In this document: in pieces, positions 1-7,507 of the stretch | Position numbering within the stretch: the first letter of the stretch is position 1 | Layout of the letters: every line of letters starts with the position of its first letter | Origin: Gemmatimonadota bacterium | GTDB lineage: Bacteria; Gemmatimonadota; Gemmatimonadetes; Gemmatimonadales; Gemmatimonadaceae | Direction: 5' to 3' | Assembly: GCA_947475795.1 (NCBI GenBank) | Contig: CANJOX010000087.1 | Span: 1 to 10,427, forward strand | Length of the DNA: 10,427 nt | The notes under the pieces: model-generated | Database searches by the model: none | Told to the model about the DNA's origin: nothing | The model's input: only the letters and a program-made list of their open reading frames with translations | Program-made: the position numbers and the translations under genes

Positions 1-1367
1 CCAACCAGCAAGTGAAGGACGGCGCGAACGTGGTGGTGTTCGTGCCGTTGTACCGATCGGTGCGCGACTTCGCGCCCGACCTCGCCCCCCTCGGGCGACC
101 GATCCGGGTAGACCTCGGCTTCCGAAGCGAGGAGGTGCGCTTCTTCCGTGAAGTGCAGCCCCCCGCGGGACCGAAGGTGGTGTTCGTGGACATCCCCACG
201 GCGTTCAGTCGCGCCGGGCTATACGGCGAAGGCGGGACGGACTACGCCGACAATGCGCGGCGGTTTGCACTGTTCTCGCGCGCGGTGCTCGATGGCATCC
301 CGCGCCTGATCGTGGGGCCCGTGCTCGTCCACGCGCACGACTGGCACGCGTCGCTGGCGCTGATGTACATGCGCACGTACGCCGACCTCCGCGAGCGTTA
401 CGCCACCACGCCGACGGTGCTCTCGGTGCACAACGCCGGCTATCAGGGGCACTTCCCCGCCTCCATGCTCAACGAGTGCGGCATTCCCCCCGAGGTGTAC
501 AACTTCCGGCAGCTCGAGTGGTACGACCGCATCAACTTCCTCAAGGGCGGGCTCACGTTCGCCGATATGGTCGTCACCGTCAGCCCCACGCACGCGCAGG
601 AGCTACGCACCGCGGGCGGTGGCTTCGGTCTGCATGAGGTGTTTCAGTGGCTCGACGGCCGGTTCTCCGGCATCACGAACGGCATCGATCAGACGTGCTG
701 GGATCCCACCACCGACGAGCAGATCACGGCGCCGTACTCCCGCAGCGACCTCGCCAACAAAGCGCGCTGCAAGGCGGCGCTCCAGCGATCGTTTGGGTTG
801 CCGCAGCGCCGGCGGACGCCGCTGTTCGGGATGGCCGGCCGCATGGTGGGCCAGAAAGGACTCGACCTCATCCTCAACTCGCAGCTCGTCTGGAATCTGG
901 ACGCGCAGTTCGTGTTTCTGGGCGCCGGTGAGGCCAAGTACGAACGCGCACTGCTCGCGCTGGCCAGGGCACGGCCGCGTCACGTGGGCGTGCAGCTCGA
1001 CTTCACCGACCGGCTCGAACACCGGCTCATGGCGGGCGCGGACATGTTTCTCATGCCGTCGCAATACGAACCGTGCGGGCTCACACAGATGCGCGCGCAA
1101 CGCTACGGCTCCCTGCCTGTGGGACGCCGCGTCGGTGGCATCGCCGACACGGTGCAGGACGACACCACGGGCTTCCTGTTCGACGCGTTCCTGCCGGGTG
1201 CGCTGGACTGGGCCATCTCGCGAGCCCTCGCGCGCTTCGCCGATCCGGCGGCGTGGGAGCTCCGGATGGACGCCGCGATGCAGCAGGACTTCTCGTGGGA
1301 ACGGTCCGCCGCCGCGTATGCGCAGGTGTACGCGCGCGCCATCGACACCCTCCACGCGCGCGCCTGA
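1..1367 (+). CDS. glgA: Glycogen synthase (GT5 family), 5' end outside the window
   Basis: The enzyme transfers glucose from ADP-glucose (or UDP-glucose) to the end of a growing alpha-1,4-glucan, in the cytoplasm. The frame is open from the first full codon at position 3, so the N-terminus is missing, roughly 30 residues including the usual KTGGL substrate loop; the GTG at 12 is not the start. Counting from that GTG as residue 1, visible GT5 landmarks are HAHDW (107-111), SVHNAGYQG (138-146), SPTHAQE (191-197), ITNGID (221-226), GRMVGQKGLDL (276-286, conserved Arg and Lys of the nucleotide-sugar site) and PSQYEPCGLTQ (349-359) with the conserved C-terminal Glu, then RRVGGIADTV. These span both Rossmann domains, so the visible part looks intact. 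The stop TGA overlaps the next gene's ATG by one base, indicating an operon. Family is certain; the choice of sugar nucleotide donor is not visible. Confidence 0.95.
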   Translation, partial: NQQVKDGANVVVFVPLYRSVRDFAPDLAPLGRPIRVDLGFRSEEVRFFREVQPPAGPKVVFVDIPTAFSRAGLYGEGGTDYADNARRFALFSRAVLDGIPRLIVGPVLVHAHDWHASLALMYMRTYADLRERYATTPTVLSVHNAGYQGHFPASMLNECGIPPEVYNFRQLEWYDRINFLKGGLTFADMVVTVSPTHAQELRTAGGGFGLHEVFQWLDGRFSGITNGIDQTCWDPTTDEQITAPYSRSDLANKARCKAALQRSFGLPQRRRTPLFGMAGRMVGQKGLDLILNSQLVWNLDAQFVFLGAGEAKYERALLALARARPRHVGVQLDFTDRLEHRLMAGADMFLMPSQYEPCGLTQMRAQRYGSLPVGRRVGGIADTVQDDTTGFLFDAFLPGALDWAISRALARFADPAAWELRMDAAMQQDFSWERSAAAYAQVYARAIDTLHARA

Positions 1368-3277
1368 TGCATTCCGTCATCGTGCATCATCATCTGTACC
1401 AGCCGCCACGCGAGGATCCGTGGCTCGAGGTGGTCCCGACGGAACCCTCCGCCGCGCCCGACCACGACTGGAACGCGCGCATCAACCGGGAGTGCTACGC
1501 GCGTCTCGCGGCGGCCGAGGCGCATCTGCGCGACCCGCGCGCCGCCGAACGTGATCCCGATGCGCGGGCCGGCATCGCGCGCGTGGTCAACCTGTATGCG
1601 TGGTGCTCGTTCGACGTGGGCGCGACGCTGTGCGAATGGCTCGACGCCGAAGCCCCCGAGACGATGGCGGCGATGCAGGACGGCGACGCGGCCAGCGTGC
1701 GCCGCTGGGGCGTGGGGAACGCCATCGCGGCGCCGTATCACCATGTGATTCTCCCACTCGCCTCGCCGCGGGAACGGCGCACCGAAATCCGCTGGGGCAT
1801 CCGCGACTTCCGCCGCCGGTTCCGCCGCGAGCCGCAGGGGATGTGGCTCCCCGAATGTGCCGCCGACGAGGACACGCTCGACGCGGTGGCCGCCGAAGGC
1901 ATCGCGTTTACGATTCTCGCGCCGTACCAGGTGAACGGGCACCATGGCGGCGGCATGCCGGTGCGCTGGCGCGGCACGGCCGGCCGTTCACTCACCATCG
2001 TGCCGTACGACGGATCGCTGGCGGGCGACGTGGCGTTCGGTGGCCTGCTGCGCGACGCGCGGGCGCTGGCCCAGCGGCTCTCGCCCGCCGCGGACCCGCG
2101 CGATCCGCATCCGCGCTGCACCATGCTGGCTACGGACGGCGAAACGTTCGGCCATCACCACAAGGGCGGCGACTCCACGCTCACCGAAGCGCTGGCCATG
2201 GTGATGCAGCAGGCGCGCTCGCGGGTTACCAACGTGGCCGCCCTGGTGGCGCGCTACCCGGCCACGACCGACGTGCAGCTCGTCTCGCCCAGTGCGTGGA
2301 GTTGCGCGCACGGGGTGGAACGGTGGCGCAGTAACTGCGGCTGCCGGCTGGATGGCCACAAAGCCCCGGCGCAGCAGTGGCGTGGTCCGCTGCGTGCCGC
2401 GCTCCAGCGGCTGGCCAATCACGCGCACGATGTGTTCGAACGCGAAGGTGCGGCGCTCTTCGTGGATGATCCGTGGCTCGTGCGCGACCGCTACGGCGAC
2501 GTGGTCACGCAGGACGGCCCGTCACTCGAGCAGTTCGCGCGGCGCGAACTCCCGGCCGATGCCACGGATCAGCAGGTGCGTCGTGCCCGCGAGCTGCTCG
2601 AACTGCAACGCGCCACGATGCGTACCTTCACCTCGTGCGCATGGTTCTTCGACGAGGTCGATCGCATCGAAGTGCGGCAGGTGCTGCGCTACGCCGCGCG
2701 CGCGATCGAACTGACCGGCTACGCGTCACGACTTACGCCCGAATTGGTGCAATGGTTGGCGCCCGCCACGAGCGGAGCCCCTGACGCCGGCAGCGCCAGC
2801 GAACTGTTCGTGCGCGAAGCGCTGCCGCACCGCGACGCCACCACCTGCGTCGCCGCCGGCGCGATCGCTTGCGCGGCGATGGGCATCGCCGCGCCCCGCA
2901 TCGCGATCTTCGATGTGGCCACCGTCCGGGACGCCGCGGTGGAGCCCGAGGGGGACGCAGACGCGAACAGCGTAGGTGACACGTCTGTGCATGCCTTCGC
3001 TCCCGCGGCCACCACCGTTCCCGTGCGCTGGCACGTGTCGCTCAGTCACCGACGCACCGGTGTGATCCGAACGTTCACGGGTCACCTGCACGGCACGGGG
3101 CCCGGGCTCGCCGTGCATCTGGTGGAGGGAGACATTTCGCCGCACGCGGCCACCGTACCCGCCGGTGCCGCACTCGAGGTGAACATTCACGAATTCCCCG
3201 AGGCCATCGCCCGGCAGATCCTGCGGCCGATGGCGCTCTCGGAGTCGGCGCTGCTGGACGAGGTCGGGACGCGCTGA
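1367..3277 (+). CDS. Glycoside hydrolase family 57 protein, DUF3536-associated type
   Basis: A 636-residue enzyme of the GH57 alpha-glucan-active superfamily, expected to hydrolyse or rearrange glycogen-like glucans in the cytoplasm; the exact reaction is not known for this subgroup. The start at 1367 is chosen because translation begins with the family's typical N-terminus (HHHLYQPPREDPWLE, residues 7-21) and the ATG overlaps the glgA stop (TGATG). An open stretch upstream in this frame back to 1073 is a shadow of glgA. Visible GH57 regions are the HxxYQPP region 1, GMWLPECAADEDTLD with the probable nucleophile Glu163, and ATDGETFGHHH with the probable acid/base Asp257. SAWSCAHGVERW and NCGC (309-326) are typical of the DUF3536 subgroup. 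The protein is shorter than the roughly 800 residues I recall for many relatives, and its last hundred residues are Ala-rich and poorly recognisable. No clear ribosome binding site precedes it, so translational coupling to glgA is likely. Amylase, branching or transferase activity are all possible. Confidence 0.88.
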   Translation: MHSVIVHHHLYQPPREDPWLEVVPTEPSAAPDHDWNARINRECYARLAAAEAHLRDPRAAERDPDARAGIARVVNLYAWCSFDVGATLCEWLDAEAPETMAAMQDGDAASVRRWGVGNAIAAPYHHVILPLASPRERRTEIRWGIRDFRRRFRREPQGMWLPECAADEDTLDAVAAEGIAFTILAPYQVNGHHGGGMPVRWRGTAGRSLTIVPYDGSLAGDVAFGGLLRDARALAQRLSPAADPRDPHPRCTMLATDGETFGHHHKGGDSTLTEALAMVMQQARSRVTNVAALVARYPATTDVQLVSPSAWSCAHGVERWRSNCGCRLDGHKAPAQQWRGPLRAALQRLANHAHDVFEREGAALFVDDPWLVRDRYGDVVTQDGPSLEQFARRELPADATDQQVRRARELLELQRATMRTFTSCAWFFDEVDRIEVRQVLRYAARAIELTGYASRLTPELVQWLAPATSGAPDAGSASELFVREALPHRDATTCVAAGAIACAAMGIAAPRIAIFDVATVRDAAVEPEGDADANSVGDTSVHAFAPAATTVPVRWHVSLSHRRTGVIRTFTGHLHGTGPGLAVHLVEGDISPHAATVPAGAALEVNIHEFPEAIARQILRPMALSESALLDEVGTR

Positions 3278-3309
3278 TCGCCGTCCCGGCGCGGGGATGC
3301 GACGGCGAT
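3277..3309. terminator. Inverted repeat between convergent genes, candidate bidirectional terminator
   Basis: A perfect 9-base inverted repeat (ATCGCCGTC at 3277-3285 and GACGGCGAT at 3301-3309) encloses a 15-base GC-rich loop. It lies in the 46-base gap between the stop of the GH57 gene and the stop of the TonB-receptor gene, which converge. A second 8-base repeat (GCGCTGGC at 3311-3318 with GCCAGCGC at 3344-3351) follows and reaches into the receptor's last codons. Neither has a clear T-tract, so factor-independent termination is only a suggestion from position and symmetry. Confidence 0.4.
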
Positions 3310-3323
3310 AGCGCTGGCGGCCG

Positions 3324-5495
3324 TTACGGCTGCTGCACCCAGCGCCAGCGCAGCCCCGCGTAGAACTGCCGAGCGAACGCCGGCGTCCAGAGCACCGGCT
3401 GCTGCCCCAACAGATTATTCACGCCCCCCGAGAGCTCCAGCTCACGGGTGACGGCCAGCCGCAGCTGCGCATCCACCGACAGCAACGCCCCCTGTCGGCC
3501 GATAATGCCGCTCTCAGTGGAGAACGGCCCCGTGATCGGCGCGCCGCTCGGAATCCCGATCAACGGCGCGTTGCCGGTGTAGCGCACGGACAGATCGGTC
3601 GAGAGTCCCGCCTGCACCGCCCACTCGCGCGCCACCCGCGCGCGCGCCGTGTGCGTCGCGCGACGGCTCAGGGGGAGCCCGGCGTTGAGATCACGCGCGC
3701 GCAGAAAATCGTAGCCCAGCGACAGGTCGGTGCCACCAGCCACCACGCGCACGTTCGTTTCCACGCCCTGCGTGCGCGCCCGCGCGACGTTGACATACCG
3801 ATACGTCTGGAAGCCGGCGGCGTTGTCACCCTGATAGCGCCAGTCCACCAGATCTGACACGTCGTTGCGGTACGCTTCCGCATCGAATGACCACCGTGGA
3901 CTCGGCGCCCACGTGCCGCCCACACTGGTGCTCCACGAGGATTCGGGGAGCAGGTCAGGATTACCTTCGAGCGTGTAGCCCCCTGCCGGATTCGTAAACG
4001 TGTACCGGATCTCCTTGAACCCCGGGGCGCGGAAACCGCGCGCCACATTGCCGCGCAAGCGCACGGCCGGCACCGTCTGCCACGCCACGCCGAACGACGG
4101 ATTCGTGCTGCTTCCCCAGAGGGTGCTCGCCGTATGCCGCGCCCCGAGGGTCAGGAGTACCGTGCTGAACGTCCACGAGTCGCGCGCGAACACTTCGGTG
4201 ATCTGCTCATCGGCACTGTCGCCCGTCACTTTTTTCGGGGCCACCAGCGTGCGATGCGATCGCTGCGCGCCCAGGTCAATGGCGTGCGCACCCAGCACGC
4301 GGGTGTACGACAACAGATAGCGCCCCTGCCGCTCGCGCTGTTCCAGCGAGTCGGCCGAGCCACGGATCGGCAACAGCCCGCGCGACTGACGGTACTGATA
4401 CACGAAGCGCTGTTCGAACGCGCGGAGCCGCACGTCGCCACCGAACACCGGCCCGCGCACTTCGGCGAACCCCTGCCCGCCCCGGTTGTCGATGAACCCA
4501 TTGAACGCCGCATCGAGCGGAAAGCGCTGCCGTTCCTGCGATCCCTGCACATCGAGCCGCAGCGCCCAGCGCGCCGTGAGAGCATACCGCAGGTCAGTGC
4601 GTACATCGTAAATGCGATTGAACGTGGAGCCGGCAGCATTGTAGCCGGTCACGCGATCGGACTGCCGCCACCCGCCGTTCAGGCGATACCCGAACTTGCC
4701 GATACGCTGACTCACCCCGACCGACGACTCCTGCCGCCCCAATCCGCCTTCGCGCGCCAAGGCGTCGAGCGTAAGCCGCTCCGCGGGCGCCGCCTGCACG
4801 ATGTTGATCACGCCCCCCAGCGCATCGCTGCCGAACTCCACACTCGACGGCCCCTTGGTGACCTCGATGCGCTCGGTGGCGATCGTGCTGAGCCGTCCGA
4901 TGTCGCGGCTCTCGATCAGCGCACCCGCCATGGGTTCGCCGTCCACGAGCACGAGCACGCGCGAATCGTCAAAGCCCCGGATGGAGATCGACGTCTTCGA
5001 CGGCGGCGAGGGCAGTTCCTGCAACCCCGGCAGCTGCCGCAGCAGCTGGTTCGCCGACACCGCCGCCACGGCATCGAGCTCCTTTCGGTCGATGACGGTC
5101 ACACTGCGCGGCGACTCGCTGGCGCGGATCACACGCTGTCCCATCGTGGTCGTGAACACCGGCAGGACCGTCGCCAACGCCACGAGTCGCACCACCGGCG
5201 TGCTGCTCTGTATCACCGTACGCAGTTCGGCGAAGCCGAGCGCCCGCACGATCAGGGAATCACCAACAGCCGCCGCCACGCGAAACTGGCCGCGTTCGTC
5301 CGTGCGCGTACGCACGCCGCGGCCCGGCACGCGCACATCCGCCGACAACACTGGCGCCCCGTCGGTCTTGCCCACCACCGTGCCCTGCACGACGCTCTGC
5401 GCGCGGGCCGGTCCGCCAGACACGACGGCCAGCAACAGCGCGCCGCAGAGCGGCCCGAGACGACACGACATCGCGGTGCGCCGGCCGTCGCTCAT
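3324..5495 (-). CDS. TonB-dependent outer-membrane receptor, HmuR/haem-receptor-like
   Basis: A 723-residue outer-membrane importer driven by TonB-ExbB-ExbD. In order it shows a signal peptide with a cleavage-type ARA-QS near residue 32; a carboxypeptidase-regulatory-like domain (about 35-105, including DERGQFRV); a likely TonB box around VFTTTMG (113-119); a plug domain (about 126-235, with LLRQLPGL, SIRGFDDSRVLVLVDG and ERIEVTKGPSSVEFGSDALGGVINI); and a long beta-barrel ending in aromatic residues (FYAGLRWRW). FRAP (488-491) and NPDL (512-515) boxes, known from haem receptors, are present, but no His lies between them. The ATG overlaps the stop of the upstream HmuY-like gene (ATGA at 5492-5495) with no obvious ribosome binding site, so the two are probably co-translated; a second Met at residue 9 could also be the start. 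Substrate is inferred, not shown: haem is suggested by the partner, while a siderophore, cobalamin or another ligand remains possible. Confidence 0.9.
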   Translation of the reverse strand: MSDGRRTAMSCRLGPLCGALLLAVVSGGPARAQSVVQGTVVGKTDGAPVLSADVRVPGRGVRTRTDERGQFRVAAAVGDSLIVRALGFAELRTVIQSSTPVVRLVALATVLPVFTTTMGQRVIRASESPRSVTVIDRKELDAVAAVSANQLLRQLPGLQELPSPPSKTSISIRGFDDSRVLVLVDGEPMAGALIESRDIGRLSTIATERIEVTKGPSSVEFGSDALGGVINIVQAAPAERLTLDALAREGGLGRQESSVGVSQRIGKFGYRLNGGWRQSDRVTGYNAAGSTFNRIYDVRTDLRYALTARWALRLDVQGSQERQRFPLDAAFNGFIDNRGGQGFAEVRGPVFGGDVRLRAFEQRFVYQYRQSRGLLPIRGSADSLEQRERQGRYLLSYTRVLGAHAIDLGAQRSHRTLVAPKKVTGDSADEQITEVFARDSWTFSTVLLTLGARHTASTLWGSSTNPSFGVAWQTVPAVRLRGNVARGFRAPGFKEIRYTFTNPAGGYTLEGNPDLLPESSWSTSVGGTWAPSPRWSFDAEAYRNDVSDLVDWRYQGDNAAGFQTYRYVNVARARTQGVETNVRVVAGGTDLSLGYDFLRARDLNAGLPLSRRATHTARARVAREWAVQAGLSTDLSVRYTGNAPLIGIPSGAPITGPFSTESGIIGRQGALLSVDAQLRLAVTRELELSGGVNNLLGQQPVLWTPAFARQFYAGLRWRWVQQP

Positions 5496-6559
5496 CGAAT
5501 GCGCGCGTAGCGGATCGTCGGGAAGCCGGCCACGCCGGTGTTGCTGTAGTAGTCGGTCACTTGCAGCTTGTAGATGCGCGTCCCCGACTTCACGAGATAC
5601 GTGTTGAACGCCGCGTGCAGCCGGTCATTGCCCTGCAGGTTGTACCGGAACGGCGCGCTCTTGTCGAGCACGGAATTCGGGATCGGGCCCACGAGCGTGG
5701 ACAGGAACGTGGCGTATTGCGGGGCATCGTTGGCCGCCGTCGCGTTCGCGAACGTCGGCGACGACGGCCCCGGGTACGTGCCACCGGTGCAGGCGACGTT
5801 CGGCACCAGCGACAGCTGGTTGGGCGCCGGGTTGAACTCAAGGTCCCAGTTGCAGCCGGCACCGGCCACCACCGCGTTCGTGGCCAGATTGATCTGCCGC
5901 AGCTGATTGGCCGGCGCAATGGCCAGTGTCTGCACCGCACCCAATGTGGTGCCCGTCTGGATGCGCGACTCGAGATACAGCGTGTCCACCGCGAACGTTT
6001 GCGTGAACTTGATGCGCGTGGCGCGGAACACGGCGAAGCTGCCGTTGGCCAGACGCAGCTTCCAATAGTTGGCCGGATTGGCCGTGGGGATGCCGCTCAG
6101 ATTGAGATAGCCCTGCTTGTTCTCCGTGAGCCGATCGGTCTGGAACTGGTCGTCGGCGGGAATCTGCGCCGCGCGCACGGCGTCGAAGTCCGCCAGCGTG
6201 GCGGGCGCCGTGAAGGCCAGCACCTGCGCGTCGGTGGCACTCTTGTTGTTGTCGAGCGCGAAGCCCAGCACGTTGCGCGACGTCGCGCCGCCCACGGCCG
6301 GTGAGTTGAGGCGCACTTCGTAGCGCCGGAACGCGAGGTCCCACTCGCCGGTGCGCGGCACCAAGCCCCCGCTCGTGAAGCTGAAGTACACCAGCGTGTC
6401 GGTGCTGCTGGCGTTCAGGGGACCGAAGGTCACCACCTGATTGATGGCGGCTTCCGGGGTCCCAGTGCCGGGACCGGTGGCATCGGCCTCGCCTTCGCAG
6501 GCCCCAAGAATCGCCAGCGCCGCCAGCGGGAACAACGACCGCATCATGATCGACTTCAT
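5492..6559 (-). CDS. HmuY-family surface lipoprotein
   Basis: A 355-residue lipoprotein of the HmuY family, whose characterised member in Porphyromonas gingivalis captures haem and passes it to the TonB receptor HmuR. The chosen start at 6559 gives a lipoprotein signal peptide (MKSIMMRSLFPLAAL...) with lipobox LGAC at residues 18-21; the frame stays open to an ATG at 6637, but that extension is unrelated to a signal peptide. Family signatures are EWDLAFRRYEVRLNS in the first half and YKLQVTDYY...GFPTIRYARI at the C-terminus. A second WDLEF-type motif lies mid-protein, flanked by two Cys that could form a disulfide. The mature part has a single His and no Met, so bis-His or bis-Met haem coordination within one monomer is not possible. 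The gene precedes and overlaps the TonB receptor gene, supporting a joint uptake role. Family is fairly sure, ligand unknown. Confidence 0.82.
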   Translation of the reverse strand: MKSIMMRSLFPLAALAILGACEGEADATGPGTGTPEAAINQVVTFGPLNASSTDTLVYFSFTSGGLVPRTGEWDLAFRRYEVRLNSPAVGGATSRNVLGFALDNNKSATDAQVLAFTAPATLADFDAVRAAQIPADDQFQTDRLTENKQGYLNLSGIPTANPANYWKLRLANGSFAVFRATRIKFTQTFAVDTLYLESRIQTGTTLGAVQTLAIAPANQLRQINLATNAVVAGAGCNWDLEFNPAPNQLSLVPNVACTGGTYPGPSSPTFANATAANDAPQYATFLSTLVGPIPNSVLDKSAPFRYNLQGNDRLHAAFNTYLVKSGTRIYKLQVTDYYSNTGVAGFPTIRYARIR

Positions 6560-6702
6560 ATTATGTATGCACGCATCGAAGGGACGACATCGGGGAGGTG
6601 CTCCAGCCTGTTCCTGCCGCGGAGCGCGTGCCTGCATGCTACCTGCCCTCGTCGCCGCGCTGCATTGGTACTTCTTACAGGGTCACCCGGGTAATCACCG
6701 CG
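6560..6702. promoter_or_regulatory. Divergent intergenic region holding promoters for the HmuY-like and SDR genes
   Basis: The 143 bases separate two divergent genes, so both promoters should lie here. On the minus strand the sequence just before the HmuY start is unusually AT-rich for the window (CATACATAAT ending at 6560) and could be a -10-like element, but I find no convincing -35 partner. The plus strand before the SDR start holds an 8-base palindrome ACCCGGGT (6685-6692) within GGTCACCCGGGTAATCACC, which might be a regulator site. Neither gene has a clear AGGAGG-type ribosome binding site at the usual distance. These assignments are weak; only the divergent arrangement is firm. Confidence 0.4.
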
Positions 6703-7491
6703 ATGCATGCACACGAGTCACGTCATCCCGCCGCGTCCGCGCGTCCGGTGGCCGTCATCACCGGCGCGAGCGGCGGGATCGGCGAAGCGCTTGCACGTTG
6801 TATCGCGCCGTCGTACGCCCTGTCCCTGATCGCACGGCGTGCGCCGGTCCTGCATCAGCTCGCCGATGATCTGACCGCATCCACCGGAACCGAAGTCCTG
6901 ACCGTCGTGGCGGATGTCACAATGCGCGCCGACGTCCAGCGGATCGTGCGGGACACGCTCGCGCGCTTCGGTCGCATCGACGTGTGGGTGAACAACGTGG
7001 GCCGCGGCATCAGCCGCCTGCCGACCGAACTCACCGACGATGACATCGACGACATGATGCGTCTCAACGTGAAGTCGGCGCTCTACGGCATGCAGGAGGT
7101 GCTGCCGCACTTCATGGCGGTTGGCCACGGCCACGTCGTCAACGTGTCGTCCATGTTGGGGCGCGCGCCCTTCGCCCTGCCGCGCTCGGCCTACAGCGCG
7201 GCCAAACATTTCCTGAACGCGCTCACGGCGAATTTCCGCAGCGAAGTGCAGGCCACGCACCCGGGGATTCAGTTCTCCCTGATCTCCCCCGGCGTGGTGC
7301 GCACCGACTTCGGCCTCAACGCCGTGCACGGCGGAGTGGACTCGCGGCAGCTCCCCGACTCGCAAAGCGCCGACGAGGCCGCCGCCGTGATCGCGGCGGT
7401 GCTCCACGATCGCCGGCCGGACGTGTACACCAAGCCCGGCTCGGCGGCGCGGATCGCCGACCTGTACTCGGCGATCGGCGTGGATCCGTAG
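6703..7491 (+). CDS. Short-chain dehydrogenase/reductase (classical SDR)
   Basis: A 262-residue cytoplasmic oxidoreductase using a nicotinamide cofactor; substrate unknown. It is a single Rossmann-fold domain with the classical SDR motifs: TGASGGIG (20-27) for cofactor binding, LIARR (42-46) after the second strand where the arginines suggest NADP(H), Asp71 in VVADVT, NNVG (97-100, in place of NNAG), LNVKS with the structural Asn122, the catalytic Ser150 in VNVSSMLG, and YSAAK with Tyr164 and Lys168, followed by SPGVVRT. The start at 6703 gives a normal family length; the frame extends upstream to 6598 but that stretch does not resemble an SDR. The gene stands alone between a divergent and a convergent neighbour, so context says little about its role. 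It ends six bases from the stop of the convergent ligase gene. Confidence 0.92.
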   Translation: MHAHESRHPAASARPVAVITGASGGIGEALARCIAPSYALSLIARRAPVLHQLADDLTASTGTEVLTVVADVTMRADVQRIVRDTLARFGRIDVWVNNVGRGISRLPTELTDDDIDDMMRLNVKSALYGMQEVLPHFMAVGHGHVVNVSSMLGRAPFALPRSAYSAAKHFLNALTANFRSEVQATHPGIQFSLISPGVVRTDFGLNAVHGGVDSRQLPDSQSADEAAAVIAAVLHDRRPDVYTKPGSAARIADLYSAIGVDP

Positions 7492-7507
7492 GGTCCGCTA
7501 GGGGACC
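7492..7507. terminator. Weak hairpin between convergent stops
   Basis: GGTCC (7492-7496) and GGACC (7503-7507) can pair as a 5-base stem with a 6-base loop. It spans the stop codon of the minus-strand ligase gene and lies right behind the SDR stop, where a bidirectional terminator would be expected. The stem is short and lacks a T-tract, so this is a low-confidence call. Confidence 0.2.

Noticed and set aside
1073..1366. N-terminal extension of the GH57 gene back to 1073
   Set aside because: It lies inside the conserved 3' part of glgA in another frame and reads as Arg/Ala-rich sequence; the family N-terminus begins exactly at the ATG at 1367.
4134..5510. A 458-codon open frame on the plus strand opposite the TonB-receptor gene
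   Set aside because: Its translation is rich in Arg, His and Ala with no recognisable domain, as expected for the antisense of a GC-rich gene; the minus-strand receptor has clear signal peptide, plug and barrel motifs.
6560..6637. Upstream start for the HmuY-like gene at 6637
   Set aside because: It would add 26 residues before an obvious lipoprotein signal peptide and hide the lipobox from its normal position.
6598..6702. Upstream start for the SDR gene at 6598
   Set aside because: The extra 35 residues do not resemble an SDR N-terminus and overlap the probable promoter region of the divergent gene.
6633..6710. TGCATGC occurring twice (6633-6639 and 6704-6710) as a possible operator pair
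   Set aside because: Short self-complementary heptamers; the second lies inside the SDR start codon region and the spacing is long, so chance is a sufficient explanation.
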